Assembly (NCBI RefSeq): GCF_003667315.2
Contig: NZ_RCTZ02000008.1
Coordinates: forward strand, 124,001-188,000
Source of the DNA: Tropicibacter alexandrii
Lineage (GTDB): Bacteria; Pseudomonadota; Alphaproteobacteria; Rhodobacterales; Rhodobacteraceae
DNA length: 64,000 nt
Reading direction: 5' to 3'
Shown: positions 34,912 to 44,452 of the stretch, piece by piece
Layout of the letters: every line of letters starts with the position of its first letter
Position numbering within the stretch: position 1 is the first letter of the stretch
Translations under genes and position numbers: made by a program
Notes under the pieces: model-generated
What the model was told of the DNA's origin: nothing
The model's database searches: none
Seen by the model: the letters and a program-made list of their open reading frames with translations, nothing else

Positions 34912-35886
34912 CTATCTGCGCCCCCAGCGGGCGCGGCGGCCCGGTTGTGGGCGGTTGCGGATCTGCTCGCGGATGAAGACGGTCAGACCCGCGCCGATGA
35001 TCAGCGCGCAGCCCGCCCATGTGGCGATGGATGGCCATTCGTCAAAGAACGACCAGCCCCACAGGATGGCCAGCGGCAGGCCGACATACTCGAACGGTGC
35101 GATCGTGGCTGCGTCGGCCATGCGGTAGGCGGCGCTGAGGCAGTAGCCCACGATCCCGGAACACAGGCCGAGCCCGATGAAGACCGGCCAGTCCTCGGAC
35201 GTGGGCCAGACCCAAGCCCGCAGCAGGAAGATCAGGCTGTCATTGGTGACGCCCTCGGCAAAGCGCCCGTCGCCCGCGATCAGGAAGAACCCCGCCGAAA
35301 CGATCAGGAAGGTGCCCTGTATGTAGATCGCCATGGCCGAGGCGCGCATCGTCGCGCCCAGTTTGCGTGTCAGCACCTGCATCAATGCGTACATGCCAGC
35401 GGCGATCACCGGCAACAGCAGCACAAGGCGGGATGCGTCGAGGTCGGCTTTCCACGGTTGCTGCATGATCAGCACGCCAGCAAAGCCGACCAGCACCGCG
35501 CCGATCCGCCATGCGCCGACCTGCTCTCCCAGCAGGGGGATCGACAGCACCGTGATGAACAGGGGCGCAACAAAGAACAGCGCCGTGGCTTGGCCCAAGG
35601 GCAGCACGGCAACGGCGGCGTAGAAGGTCATGTTCGCCAGCACCACCAGCAATCCGCGCAGCGCGTGAAAGCCCGGCATCGAGGTGCGCAGCAGCCGGGG
35701 CCCGCCCTCGTACATCAGCAAACCGATGGTAAAGATCAGCCCGATGGCGGAGCGGGCAAAGACCATCTGGTGCAGGGGGTAGCCGCCCGAGAGCAGCTTG
35801 ATCAGCATGTCGTTGATCGAAATGGCCACCACGCCAAGGCAGATGAACAGGATACCGAGGCCGGGGCGGTTCAATGCGTTTGTCAT
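34912..35886 (-). CDS. DMT-superfamily (EamA) transporter
   Basis: A 324-residue protein with ten membrane helices in two EamA repeats, each with the usual end motifs (PLLGEQVGAWRIGAVLVGFAGVLI and the C-terminal SFFDEWPSIATWAGCALIIGAGL). Probably exports a small metabolite; substrate unknown. The C-terminus is basic. Divergent from the ABC operon. Confidence 0.88.
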   Translation of the reverse strand: MTNALNRPGLGILFICLGVVAISINDMLIKLLSGGYPLHQMVFARSAIGLIFTIGLLMYEGGPRLLRTSMPGFHALRGLLVVLANMTFYAAVAVLPLGQATALFFVAPLFITVLSIPLLGEQVGAWRIGAVLVGFAGVLIMQQPWKADLDASRLVLLLPVIAAGMYALMQVLTRKLGATMRASAMAIYIQGTFLIVSAGFFLIAGDGRFAEGVTNDSLIFLLRAWVWPTSEDWPVFIGLGLCSGIVGYCLSAAYRMADAATIAPFEYVGLPLAILWGWSFFDEWPSIATWAGCALIIGAGLTVFIREQIRNRPQPGRRARWGRR

Positions 35887-36010
35887 GCAATTGCCCTATC
35901 CCGGTCCGTGCGTCGGCACCAGCCTGTTTGCGACATGCATGGTCTTTGTGCAGCCACGCACGATTGCACATCCCGCCGGTGGCGCTAACTTGCGCGCAAA
36001 GGAGTTTCCG

Positions 36011-36934
36011 ATGGACATGGTTGATATCCGGGACGCCCGGAAGACATACGAAGGCGGTTTCGAGGCGCTGCGCGGGGCCTCCCTGCAAATCCGCGAAGGC
36101 GAGATTCTCGCCTTGCTCGGGCCGAACGGGGCCGGAAAAACGACCCTGATTTCAGCGATTTGCGGCATCACGCAGCCCACCTCCGGCACGATCCGGGTGG
36201 GTGGCCATGACGTGGTCAAGGACTACCGGCAGGCGCGCAACCTGATCGGGTTGGTCCCGCAGGAAATCAACCTCGAACCCTTCGAGAAGGTCGCCAATAC
36301 GGTGGCCTTTTCGCGCGGGTTGTTCGGGTTGCGGCGCAACGATGCGCTGATCGAAGACATCCTGCGCAAGCTGTCGCTGTGGGACAAGCGCGGCGCGGCG
36401 GTCAAGGAACTGTCGGGCGGGATGAAGCGCCGGGTGCTGATCGCCAAGGCGCTCAGCCACGAACCGCGCGTGTTGTTCCTCGACGAACCGACCGCAGGCG
36501 TGGACGTCGAACTGCGCCGCGACATGTGGGCCATCGTCGAGGAGTTGCGGCAGGACGGTGTGACCATCATCCTGACGACGCATTACATCGAAGAGGCCGA
36601 GGCCATCGCCGACCGCGTGGCTGTCATCGACAAGGGCCAAATCCTGCTGGTCGAGGACAAGGATTCGCTGATGGAACGCATGGGGCAAAAAAGCCTGACC
36701 ATCGACCTGACCGAGCCGATTTCATCCGTGCCGGACGTCCTCTCGGACTATGACCTTGTGCTCAAGGACGAGACCACGCTGGTCTACAGCTATGACATCA
36801 ACGCCGAACGCACCGGCATCGGGCGGTTGATGGCCGACCTGTCGGGGGCTGGGCTGTATGTCCGCGATGTGTCGACCCGTCAGAACTCGCTCGAGGATAT
36901 CTTCGTCGGGCTGGTCGAAGGAGATGCCGCATGA
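36011..36934 (+). CDS. ABC-2-type transporter ATP-binding protein
   Basis: A 307-residue ATPase: Walker [10 protein letters not shown], signature LSGGMKRRV, Walker [14 protein letters not shown]-loop TTHY. The C-terminal ~85 residues form the extra domain of the drug/polysaccharide-export (DrrA/NodI-like) class. The ATG at 36011 has AAAGGAG upstream. Four-base overlap with the permease. The cargo is not evident. Confidence 0.92.
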   Translation: MDMVDIRDARKTYEGGFEALRGASLQIREGEILALLGPNGAGKTTLISAICGITQPTSGTIRVGGHDVVKDYRQARNLIGLVPQEINLEPFEKVANTVAFSRGLFGLRRNDALIEDILRKLSLWDKRGAAVKELSGGMKRRVLIAKALSHEPRVLFLDEPTAGVDVELRRDMWAIVEELRQDGVTIILTTHYIEEAEAIADRVAVIDKGQILLVEDKDSLMERMGQKSLTIDLTEPISSVPDVLSDYDLVLKDETTLVYSYDINAERTGIGRLMADLSGAGLYVRDVSTRQNSLEDIFVGLVEGDAA

Positions 36935-37692
36935 ACTGGCCTGCCGTCGCATCCATCTACCGCTTTGAAATGGCGCGGTTCTTTCGCACGCTCATGCAGA
37001 GCTTCCTGAGCCCGGTGATTTCCACCTCGCTCTATTTCGTGGTCTTCGGCGCGGCCATTGGCAGCCGTATCGACCAAGTCGAGGGCGTCAGCTATGGCGC
37101 GTTCATCGTGCCGGGGCTGATCATGCTGTCGGTCATCACGCAGGCGATTTCCAACGGCAGTTTCGGCATCTATTTTCCGAAATTCATCGGCACGATCTAC
37201 GAATTGCTGTCCGCGCCTATCAACTTCCTGGAAATCGTCATCGGCTATGTCGGCGCGGCGGCGACCAAGGCGCTTTTCATCGGGTTGGTGATCCTCGCGA
37301 CCTCGTTCCTGTTCGTCGACATCACGATCCAGCACCCGTTTGCGATGCTGGGCTTCCTGATCCTGACGGCGATTTCGTTTGCGTTGTTCGGCTTCATCAT
37401 CGGCATCTGGGCGAAGAATTTCGAGCAGTTGCAACTGGTGCCGCTGCTGATCGTGACGCCGCTGATCTTTCTTGGCGGGTCGTTCTACTCGATCTCGATG
37501 TTGCCGCCGGTCTGGCAGACGATCACCCTGTTCAATCCGGTGGTCTACCTGATCTCGGGGTTCCGCTGGTCGTTTTTCGGCATGGCGGATGTGCCGATCG
37601 GGTTCAGCCTTCTGGCGATTGCCGGGTTCTGCGCGCTGTGTCTTGGCGTGATCTGGTGGATATTCAAAACCGGCTGGCGCATCCGCTCATGA
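36931..37692 (+). CDS. ABC-2-type transporter permease
   Basis: A 253-residue protein with six membrane helices and the ABC2 signature region around [22 protein letters not shown]. It pairs with the ATPase just upstream (ATGA overlap) and overlaps the SUFU-domain gene downstream in the same way, so the three are one tightly coupled operon. Confidence 0.92.
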   Translation: MNWPAVASIYRFEMARFFRTLMQSFLSPVISTSLYFVVFGAAIGSRIDQVEGVSYGAFIVPGLIMLSVITQAISNGSFGIYFPKFIGTIYELLSAPINFLEIVIGYVGAAATKALFIGLVILATSFLFVDITIQHPFAMLGFLILTAISFALFGFIIGIWAKNFEQLQLVPLLIVTPLIFLGGSFYSISMLPPVWQTITLFNPVVYLISGFRWSFFGMADVPIGFSLLAIAGFCALCLGVIWWIFKTGWRIRS

Positions 37693-38264
37693 GCCGGCAC
37701 GATATGTTCACACGCCTGCATGTTGCAGGCTTTTTCCAAGGCCATGAGATCAGCCGAGCGCCTGATCCAGAATACGTGCCGCAGCGTATGAGTGGCACGC
37801 TTCCGGGGTTCCATGTTCTGCAGATCGGTCCCGGTCCGCAAACATCTGGTTGGGCCTACGTGACACAGGGTTTGTGCCAAACCACATTGGCCGATGGGGA
37901 CGGGCTGGAGTTGTGCCTTGTCAGCCCCGAGCCTGACGCGCGCAACGTGGAATGCCTGTTCATGCTTGGGGACTACCTCGTCGAAAAGGTCTCAACCGTC
38001 CACTTCGGCCAGACGTTCGATATCGGCGCGCCGTGGCTCAGCGGGCTGATGACGCACCTGCTGCTCAGCAAACCGTATCCTTTTGGGCCCGATCTCGAAA
38101 TCGCGAAACGACCGTCGGGCTATGTGCATCATCTCTGGGTTCTGCCCATCCACAAGGCCGAGGCGGATTTCCTTCACGAATGCGGTGATCTGGATGCCCT
38201 CGAAGACCGGTTTGATGTCGCTGGTATCGACTACCTTGATCCTTGGCGTGCAGCTGTCGTCTGA
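37689..38264 (+). CDS. Suppressor-of-fused (SUFU) domain protein
   Basis: A 191-residue soluble protein matching the bacterial SUFU domain: [22 protein letters not shown] near the middle, [23 protein letters not shown], and the C-terminal [25 protein letters not shown]. Bacterial SUFU proteins often serve as immunity proteins in toxin systems; none is seen here. ATG overlaps the permease stop (ATGA). Role in the exporter operon unknown. Confidence 0.78.
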   Translation: MSRHDMFTRLHVAGFFQGHEISRAPDPEYVPQRMSGTLPGFHVLQIGPGPQTSGWAYVTQGLCQTTLADGDGLELCLVSPEPDARNVECLFMLGDYLVEKVSTVHFGQTFDIGAPWLSGLMTHLLLSKPYPFGPDLEIAKRPSGYVHHLWVLPIHKAEADFLHECGDLDALEDRFDVAGIDYLDPWRAAVV

Positions 38265-38288
38265 CCCATCACCTTCGGAGGCAAAGTT

Positions 38289-39350
38289 CTAGACCACGGC
38301 AGGCTGCCCGCGCCCGCCCATCACGACGTCCATGGTCATCCCGCCGATCCACATGCAGAACAGCGCCAGCCACGCGGTTCCGGCAAAGATCGACCCGCCC
38401 GACACGCCCGCGCCGATGGCGCAGCCGCCCGCCAGCATCCCGCCAAACCCCATCATCACCGCGCCGATCATGGCGTTGCGCATGGGCGTTGGGCCGTCGA
38501 AGCCCTGTACGGTGAACTCCTTGGCCAAGATCGCAGAGACCATGCTGCCGATCACCACGCCCGGCACCAATCCGACGTCGAATTCCAGCGCCGCGTTGCG
38601 GTCGAGGAAGAACATCAGCGTGTTGGCCGACGGTCCGGTGAATGTCAGGCTTTCGATCTGGACCGGGTCAAAGGCCGATTGCGACAGCGTATAGGTCAAG
38701 GCGTAGCCCACGGCGGCGGCAAAGCCCACGCCCGAGGCAAAGACCAGCCGTGACCAGCCGATATTGTTGCGGCGGCTCAGTTCCAGCGCGATCAGGGCGA
38801 TGATCAGACCGATGACCAGACCGGCTTCGCGCGGCAGGTGTGCCGCAGCCAGCAGGTCCATGTTGCGCCCGCCCCCGGTGATCCACAGCGCTGCCAGCTT
38901 GTCGCGCAGCGGGGCCAGCCAGCCGGTCAGCGACATCTGCGCGACCACCGCAAAGATCAGGCCGGACACGACGCTGCGCAGGTTCCCCGTGGCGGCCAGC
39001 ACCAACAAGCGCCCCGAACAGCCGCGCGCCAGAACCATGCCCATCCCGAAGAGCAACCCGCCGATGATCGCCCCGGACCAGCTGCCCGGCACGGCCATCA
39101 TGCGCGCCTCGGTCGTGTCGAGATAGCCCAGCAATTGCGCGCCCTGCACCCAGACCACCGCCGTCGAAAAAGTCAGCAGCCAGACCGCGACCTTGTCCTT
39201 CATCATGCCTCGGGCAAATTCCACCGTCGCCGCGCGCAAACAAAAGCGCGAACGTTGCGCCGCAACCCCGAACAGGATGCCGGTGATCAGGCCGAACAGC
39301 GCGGCGGTGGGGCTTTCTCCGATGCGGTCGATGAGGGGGACGATATCCAT
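38289..39350 (-). CDS. YeeE/YedE-family membrane protein (sulfur-compound transport)
   Basis: A 353-residue protein with about nine or ten membrane helices and the conserved Cys motifs of the family: RSRFCLRAA, ARGCSGRLLV and GGCAIGAGVSGGS. The family includes thiosulfate importers (TsuA), in which such cysteines relay thiosulfate. No tusA-like gene adjoins it. The start used is MDIVPLID at 39350. Confidence 0.85.
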   Translation of the reverse strand: MDIVPLIDRIGESPTAALFGLITGILFGVAAQRSRFCLRAATVEFARGMMKDKVAVWLLTFSTAVVWVQGAQLLGYLDTTEARMMAVPGSWSGAIIGGLLFGMGMVLARGCSGRLLVLAATGNLRSVVSGLIFAVVAQMSLTGWLAPLRDKLAALWITGGGRNMDLLAAAHLPREAGLVIGLIIALIALELSRRNNIGWSRLVFASGVGFAAAVGYALTYTLSQSAFDPVQIESLTFTGPSANTLMFFLDRNAALEFDVGLVPGVVIGSMVSAILAKEFTVQGFDGPTPMRNAMIGAVMMGFGGMLAGGCAIGAGVSGGSIFAGTAWLALFCMWIGGMTMDVVMGGRGQPAVV

Positions 39351-39405
39351 GGCGGGCTCCGGTCGCGGTTTCGCGCATGGATGCCAAAACATGCATGCGT
39401 TCGCC

Positions 39406-39419
39406 TTGATTCAGATCAG
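39406..39419. promoter_or_regulatory. Crp/Fnr-family box
   Basis: TTGAT-TCAG-ATCAG matches the FNR consensus TTGAT-N4-ATCAA at nine of ten positions. It lies 56 bases upstream of yeeE and about 120 upstream of the divergent cupin gene, so oxygen or nitric-oxide control of either is possible. Confidence 0.4.
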
Positions 39420-39539
39420 TCCACACGCGACACCGATGCCGCTTTCAGGCCTCCGTATCGCGACAGGGCCGGTCGCACATGGGAAAGAGCGATTCGGGCG
39501 GTGCTGGCATCTTCCGGCGAAACACGCAGGAGGTGCGCC

Positions 39540-39980
39540 ATGGAAAATATGTTTGCCGAAGCCATGACTGCCGCAATGGCGGCTATGCCGGTGGTTGCCA
39601 ATGCCGACCACGCGCCTCTGGAAGGCGGGGAGGACCCGACCTTTGGCACCGTGCGGTGGAGGACGCTTTTCAGCGCCGACAAGACCGAGACCAGCGGCAT
39701 GGTGATGGGCGTGGCCGAGTTCGGCCCGCATGGCACGCTGCTGGCGCACCGCCACACCCCGGCCGAAGTCTATTTCGGCCTTGCGGGGTCGGGCGTCGTG
39801 ACCATCGACGGCATCCCGCACGAGATCGGGCCGAACGTCGCGCTGTTCGTGCCGGGCGATGCCGAGCATCACACGGTTGCCGGTGAGGATGGCCTGCGCT
39901 TTCTCTACGTCTTCCCCAAGGATCGCTTTTCCGAGGTCGAATACCGCTTCACCGCCGCGCAGCAGTTGCAAGAGGCATAA
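39540..39980 (+). CDS. Small cupin, DMSP-lyase-like metal site
   Basis: A 146-residue single-domain cupin. The metal ligands are His70, His72, Glu76, Tyr78 and His110. These five residues have the same spacing as the iron ligands and active-site residues described for the DMSP lyase DddW (His81, His83, Glu87, Tyr89, His121), and length is close to DddW. Generic cupins can share HxHxxxE, so DMSP cleavage is a hypothesis. The neighbouring MFS transporter could carry substrate or product. RBS: GGAGG seven bases before ATG. Confidence 0.7.
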   Translation: MENMFAEAMTAAMAAMPVVANADHAPLEGGEDPTFGTVRWRTLFSADKTETSGMVMGVAEFGPHGTLLAHRHTPAEVYFGLAGSGVVTIDGIPHEIGPNVALFVPGDAEHHTVAGEDGLRFLYVFPKDRFSEVEYRFTAAQQLQEA

Positions 39981-40027
39981 GGCGAATAACGCTCGCCACG
40001 CGCGTCGGAAAATTATATGCGGAAAGC

Positions 40028-41257
40028 ATGAAAACCGTTGCCCTCTCCGACGCGCGGACTTTGCCCCTGTGGCGGCGTCCGATCACGCTGCTGTTCCTCA
40101 TGGCGCTGGCCATGCCGTTGTCCTTTGCCACGTGGTCGGCGCTGCTCAATAACTTCGTGATCGAAGTGGCGGCGTTCGACGGCTCGGATATCGGCTGGCT
40201 GCATACGGTTCGGGAAATCCCGGGCTTTCTTGCCATCGGGGTGATCCTCGTGATCATGGTGATGCGCGAACAGGTGCTGGGGCTGTTGTCGCTGGCGCTC
40301 TTGGGCGTGGCGACGGCGGTGACGGCGTGGTTCCCGACCTTGGGCGGGATCATGATGATCACGTTGCTGTCGTCCATCGGCTTTCACTATTACGAGACGG
40401 TCAACCAAAGCCTGCAATTGCAATGGCTGCCCAAGGACCGCGCGCCGCAGGTGCTGGGCTGGCTGCTGGCCGCCGGATCGGCGGCAACGCTGGTTGCCTA
40501 TCTCATCATCGTGGCCCTGTGGGACACGCTGGGGCTGACCTACAATATCGTCTACATGGCCTCCGGGGGCGCGACCTTGCTGATCGTCGGCTATTGCGCG
40601 CTGGCCTTCCCGCAGTTTGAGTCCCCCAACCCACAGGTCAAGAAGTTCATCCTGCGCCGTCGCTACTGGCTGTATTACGCGCTGCAATTCATGGCGGGCG
40701 CGCGACGCCAGATCTTTGTCGTGTTCGCCGGGTTCATGATGGTCGAGCGGTTCGGCTTCGAGGTCCACGAAGTGACCGCGCTTTACCTGATCAACCTGAT
40801 CGCCAACATGATCCTCGCGCCCGTGTTCGGCAAAGTCGTCCACCACTGGGGCGAACGCAACGCGCTGGCCTTCGAATATGTTGGGCTGGTCACGGTGTTC
40901 CTGCTTTATGGCGGGGTCTACTGGTTCGGCTGGGGCGTGGTTCTGGCCGCGACGCTGTACGTGATCGACCATATCTTCTTTGCGCTGGCACTGGCGCTGA
41001 AGACCTATTTCCAGAAGATCGCCGATCCGGGCGACATCGCGCCCACCGCCGCCGTGGCGTTCACCATCAACCACATCGCGGCGGTCTTCCTGCCTGCGGC
41101 CTTGGGCTATCTCTGGCTGGTCTCGCCCGGCGCGGTATTCGGACTTGCAGCGGGCATGGCGGCGACGTCGCTGGCACTGGCGCTGATGATCCCGCGCCAC
41201 CCGGAACCGGGCAACGAGACGGTCTTTGCCCGACTGGCCCCGGCCCCCGCCGAATGA
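40028..41257 (+). CDS. MFS transporter
   Basis: A 409-residue major-facilitator protein with 12 predicted helices and the central cytoplasmic loop near residue 205 (PQFESPNPQVKKFILRRRYW). No family-specific substrate motif is recognised. It starts 47 bases after the cupin stop, same strand, so co-transcription is likely. Confidence 0.85.
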   Translation: MKTVALSDARTLPLWRRPITLLFLMALAMPLSFATWSALLNNFVIEVAAFDGSDIGWLHTVREIPGFLAIGVILVIMVMREQVLGLLSLALLGVATAVTAWFPTLGGIMMITLLSSIGFHYYETVNQSLQLQWLPKDRAPQVLGWLLAAGSAATLVAYLIIVALWDTLGLTYNIVYMASGGATLLIVGYCALAFPQFESPNPQVKKFILRRRYWLYYALQFMAGARRQIFVVFAGFMMVERFGFEVHEVTALYLINLIANMILAPVFGKVVHHWGERNALAFEYVGLVTVFLLYGGVYWFGWGVVLAATLYVIDHIFFALALALKTYFQKIADPGDIAPTAAVAFTINHIAAVFLPAALGYLWLVSPGAVFGLAAGMAATSLALALMIPRHPEPGNETVFARLAPAPAE

Positions 41258-41313
41258 GTCTGGCCCCGAGGCGCCCAAGGCGCTAAGGGAGCCGTGACAA
41301 AGGAGACACCCAG

Positions 41314-42192
41314 ATGGCCACCTATACCGCCTTTACCAAGCTGAACGACAAGACCCGCGCCGAGGCGCTGGGCGAGGCCTTGGAAGAGATGGAGGTCGAG
41401 CCCACCGGCGTCGGCGTGTTCGAGATCGAGGACGGCTCGGGCCTGTGGGAGGTCGGCGGCTATTTCCTTGAACAGCCCGACGATATCGAACTGGCGCTGC
41501 TCGCCGCCGCGTTTCAGGCCCAGCCGTTCGTCGTCTCCGAGGTGCCGGACGAGGACTGGGTCGACAAGGTCCGCCGCGAACTGACCCCGGTCGTCGCCGG
41601 GCGGTTCTTCGTCTATGGCAGCCACGACGCCGACAAGATCCCCGAGGGCTCCGAGCCGTTGCTGATCGAGGCGGCGATGGCCTTTGGCACCGGGCATCAC
41701 GGCACCACGCAAGGCTGTCTGGAAGCGCTGGATCGGCTCGCGGGCGAGGGTTTTGTCGGGCAGAACGTGGCCGATATCGGCTGTGGTACGGCGGTGCTGG
41801 CGATGGGGGCTGCGCGCATCTTCCCGAACCCGGCGATTGCATCCGACATCGATCAGGTCGCGGTCGAGGTCGCCGAGGCCAATGTACGCGCCAATGACAT
41901 GGAGGGCCGGGTTGTCTGCGTCGAGGCGGCGGGCTTTGGCCATGACGACCTGCACGCCCGCGGGCCCTATGATCTGGTCTTTGCCAACATCCTGAAACAG
42001 CCGCTCATCGATCTGGCCCCCGACATGGCGAGCCATCTGGCGCCGGGCGGATACGCCATCCTGTCGGGGATCCTGACCCGGCAGGCCGACGAGGTCGTCG
42101 AGGTCTATGCCTCGCAGGGGATCGCGCAGGTGCGCCGTGACGTGATCGGGGATTGGGTGACGCTGACGCTACGCAAATCTGGCGGAGCTTAA
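41314..42192 (+). CDS. prmA: Ribosomal protein L11 methyltransferase
   Basis: A 292-residue PrmA that methylates L11. Motifs: EAAMAFGTGHHGTTQGCLEAL, the SAM-binding VADIGCGTAVLAMGAA, and the catalytic-region VFANILKQPLIDLAP. The ATG follows AAAGGAG. Normal length. Confidence 0.95.
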   Translation: MATYTAFTKLNDKTRAEALGEALEEMEVEPTGVGVFEIEDGSGLWEVGGYFLEQPDDIELALLAAAFQAQPFVVSEVPDEDWVDKVRRELTPVVAGRFFVYGSHDADKIPEGSEPLLIEAAMAFGTGHHGTTQGCLEALDRLAGEGFVGQNVADIGCGTAVLAMGAARIFPNPAIASDIDQVAVEVAEANVRANDMEGRVVCVEAAGFGHDDLHARGPYDLVFANILKQPLIDLAPDMASHLAPGGYAILSGILTRQADEVVEVYASQGIAQVRRDVIGDWVTLTLRKSGGA

Positions 42193-42291
42193 CCAATTTT
42201 GCGCAAAAACTGGGGCAAATGCCCAAGTTCCGCCACATTTCGCGCCTATCCATAAGCATATCCGGTGGGGGCCGGAGTATAGGTAGCTGCC

Positions 42292-42639
42292 ATGGAAAAC
42301 ACCCTCGACGAATTCCGCAAGCGCCAGTCGGCGATCACGCGCAAGCACAGCCGGATGGCGCGCGGATATGTGAACAAGCTCGACAAGACCAGCGGTGTGA
42401 TTGTCCAACAGCCCGACAGCAAAACGGGCAGCGTTGGGCGCAGCGTGCTGCTGCGGGTGGCCGTCGCCTTCATGGTTCTCAAGGTTCTGACCCTGTCCTG
42501 GCTGGGACCGGAGCTTTACGAAAGCCATCTGGCGCAGCTGCGCGAGGGGTCCACGGTCGAACGCGCGGGCGCGTTTGTCATGCAGGTCGATCCGGTCACG
42601 GCCAAGGGTGCGGCGCTGCTTTCGCCCCTGATGCACTGA
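42292..42639 (+). CDS. 115-residue hypothetical protein with one membrane helix
   Basis: Not a named family. Basic N-terminal half (EFRKRQSAITRKHSRMARGYVNKLDKTSG), one membrane segment (LLRVAVAFMVLKVLTLSWLG), then a ~35-residue periplasmic tail. It starts 100 bases after prmA and ends with its own terminator, so it is a separate transcription end. Such proteins look like Rhodobacterales-restricted conserved proteins, by impression. Confidence 0.7.
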   Translation: MENTLDEFRKRQSAITRKHSRMARGYVNKLDKTSGVIVQQPDSKTGSVGRSVLLRVAVAFMVLKVLTLSWLGPELYESHLAQLREGSTVERAGAFVMQVDPVTAKGAALLSPLMH

Positions 42640-42658
42640 ACGTTCCACGTTTCCGACG

Positions 42659-42688
42659 ACCGGCCTTGTTCCGCAGGGCCGGTTTTTT
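42659..42688 (+). terminator. Rho-independent terminator
   Basis: ACCGGCC and GGCCGGT with an 11-base loop, followed by six Ts. Twenty bases after the stop at 42639. Confidence 0.9.
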
Positions 42689-42706
42689 CGTAACAGATGC
42701 AGACAC

Positions 42707-42738
42707 AAAAAAGCCGTGATCCCGCCCGGGACCACGGC
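42707..42738 (-). terminator. Rho-independent terminator of the DUF1127 gene
   Basis: On the minus strand an 11-bp stem (GCCGTG, one G-T pair, TCCC; loop GGGC) ends in six Ts (42707-42712), 25 bases after the stop at 42763. Confidence 0.9.
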
Positions 42739-42762
42739 CTTCTGCTTTGGTTAAAGCGGCTC

Positions 42763-42969
42763 TCAGAAGCGGCTGGACACCCGGTCGATGTCGCCACGGC
42801 CGAGGCCGATATCGTCGAGTTCGCGGTCGGTCAGGGCCGACAGGCTACGACGGGTCAGACGCGCGTCGTTCCATGCGCCGAAGGCGCCGAACGCGGCAAG
42901 GAAGATTGCGCCGATGCGGCTGGCGGAGCCAGTCGTGGCATAGGGGCGGGAAGTATCGAATGCAGCCAT
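42763..42969 (-). CDS. DUF1127 (YjiS-like) small protein
   Basis: A 68-residue protein ending in the DUF1127 motif: NDARLTRRSLSALTDRELDDIGLGRGDID. Its N-terminal half includes a hydrophobic patch (GAIFLAAFGAFGAW). DUF1127 proteins often act post-transcriptionally in alphaproteobacteria, with Arg-rich forms binding RNA; this one has few Arg. The start at 42969 follows AAAGGAG. Confidence 0.88.
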   Translation of the reverse strand: MAAFDTSRPYATTGSASRIGAIFLAAFGAFGAWNDARLTRRSLSALTDRELDDIGLGRGDIDRVSSRF

Positions 42970-43293
42970 GTCTGTCTCCTTTGACGTGGGGCGGCTCTTG
43001 TTCACAAAGCGCACATAGAATGCGCAAATCGCCCGGACAAGCGGCACAAATTGCATGGGTCATATGCTCATGCTGCATAGCAGAAAATCGCGTTAAGCTT
43101 CTCTAAAAATTGGCAAATTTCCGCCTGAATCGGTGTCGGTTTCACCGGACCGAGTGACGTTTTCAGACGTCGTTTTTGGACACGTGTCGACAGTGCCGCA
43201 CGGTGTGTCGTTTTTCGGCCCAAGGGGATTAACCTTGGTCTTTGTTCTGGTTTCGTGCTAGTCGTGGCGAAATAACAACAAAAGCAGGCATCC
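42970..43293. other. Intergenic region between DUF1127 gene and ruvC
   Basis: 324 bases with divergent promoters expected. The left part is the leader of the DUF1127 gene. The part near ruvC is A/T-richer and holds a near-consensus SOS box (43244-43258). I see no gene, hairpin array or RNA gene here. Confidence 0.6.
43244..43258 (+). promoter_or_regulatory. Possible LexA (SOS) box upstream of ruvC
   Basis: GTTC-N7-GTGC differs by one base from the alphaproteobacterial SOS box GTTC-N7-GTTC. It lies 35 bases before the ruvC ATG. ruv genes are SOS genes in many bacteria, which supports the call. Confidence 0.35.
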
Positions 43294-43782
43294 ATGCGGG
43301 TATTGGGCATTGATCCGGGGTTGCGGAACCTTGGATGGGGGGTGATCGACGCGGAACGCGGTCGATTGCGCCATGTCGCGAACGGGGTGATTCACTCGTC
43401 GGCAGGTGAATTGGCAGGGCGGCTCTTGTGGTTGCATGGCCAGTTAACCGAGATATTCGCGCAGTTTCAGCCCACGACCGCAGCCGTCGAACAGACCTTC
43501 GTCAACAAGGACGCGGTTGCGACGCTGAAGCTGGGGCAGGCGCGGGCGATTGCCTTGCTGGTGCCGGCGCAGTTTGGACTTGATGTGGGCGAATACGCGC
43601 CCAACAAGGTCAAGAAGACGGTGGTGGGTGTAGGCCACGCGGAAAAGCTGCAGGTCCAGCACATGGTCAAGATGCAATTGCCGGGGGTCGAGTTGAACGG
43701 CCCCGATGCGGCGGACGCACTGGCCATTGCGATCTGCCACGCGCATCATGCGCAGGCACCGGGAATGAAGGTCAGGGCATGA
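43294..43782 (+). CDS. ruvC: Holliday junction resolvase RuvC
   Basis: A 162-residue endonuclease. Catalytic acidic residues are visible in [12 protein letters not shown] (Asp7), AAVEQTF (Glu66 region), and [11 protein letters not shown] (two Asp). It cuts junctions held by RuvAB. Its stop overlaps ruvA (ATGA). Confidence 0.97.
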   Translation: MRVLGIDPGLRNLGWGVIDAERGRLRHVANGVIHSSAGELAGRLLWLHGQLTEIFAQFQPTTAAVEQTFVNKDAVATLKLGQARAIALLVPAQFGLDVGEYAPNKVKKTVVGVGHAEKLQVQHMVKMQLPGVELNGPDAADALAIAICHAHHAQAPGMKVRA

Positions 43783-44444
43783 TCGGACGGATTGCGGGAC
43801 AGATCGTCTACAAGACATTGGACCACGTGCTGATCGACGTTCGGGGGGTCGGCTATGTCGTGTTCTGCTCGGACCGCGTCCTCGCGGGGCTGGGTGGCCC
43901 GGGGGATATGGCCGCGCTGTTCACCGACCTGCTCGTGCGCGAGGACCTGTTGCAGCTCTACGGTTTTCCGACGCTGGTCGAGAAGGAATGGTTCCGGCTG
44001 CTGATGAGCGTGCAGGGCGTGGGGGCAAAGGCCTCTCTGGCGATCCTTGGAACGCTTGGCCCGGACGGGGTCAGCCGCGCGATTGCCTTGGGCGACTGGG
44101 GCACCGTGAAGGCGGCAAGGGGGATCGGGCCGAAGACCGCGCAGCGCGTGGTCAACGAATTGAAGGACAAAGCCCCCACGGTGATGGCGATGGGCGCAGC
44201 AGGGGCCGCACCGACCGAGGCCGGGCCGACCGAGCTTGTCGAAACCATCGCGGTGCCAAAGGCTCCGGCCAGCCCGCGCCCGAATGCCTCCGCGCAGGCC
44301 GAGGCGCTTTCCGCGCTCGGCAATCTCGGCTATGCGCCCGGTGAGGCGGCCTCGGCCGTTGCCGAGGCTGCGGGCGCCGAGCCGGACGCGGATACCGCGG
44401 GTCTGATCCGCGCGGCGCTGCGCCTGCTGGCACCGAAGGGATGA
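43779..44444 (+). CDS. ruvA: Holliday junction DNA helicase subunit RuvA
   Basis: A 221-residue junction-binding subunit. N-terminal OB domain ([13 protein letters not shown]), helix-hairpin-helix pairs ([24 protein letters not shown]), then an Ala/Pro-rich flexible linker and the RuvB-contacting domain III ([21 protein letters not shown]). The stop is followed by palindrome copy 3 before ruvB. Confidence 0.96.
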   Translation: MIGRIAGQIVYKTLDHVLIDVRGVGYVVFCSDRVLAGLGGPGDMAALFTDLLVREDLLQLYGFPTLVEKEWFRLLMSVQGVGAKASLAILGTLGPDGVSRAIALGDWGTVKAARGIGPKTAQRVVNELKDKAPTVMAMGAAGAAPTEAGPTELVETIAVPKAPASPRPNASAQAEALSALGNLGYAPGEAASAVAEAAGAEPDADTAGLIRAALRLLAPKG

Positions 44445-44452
44445 GACATGGG

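Noticed and set aside
42193-42291. Riboswitch or small RNA in the prmA downstream gap
   Set aside because: Only a weak, mismatched hairpin (GGGC-AAAT-GCCC); no known aptamer pattern.
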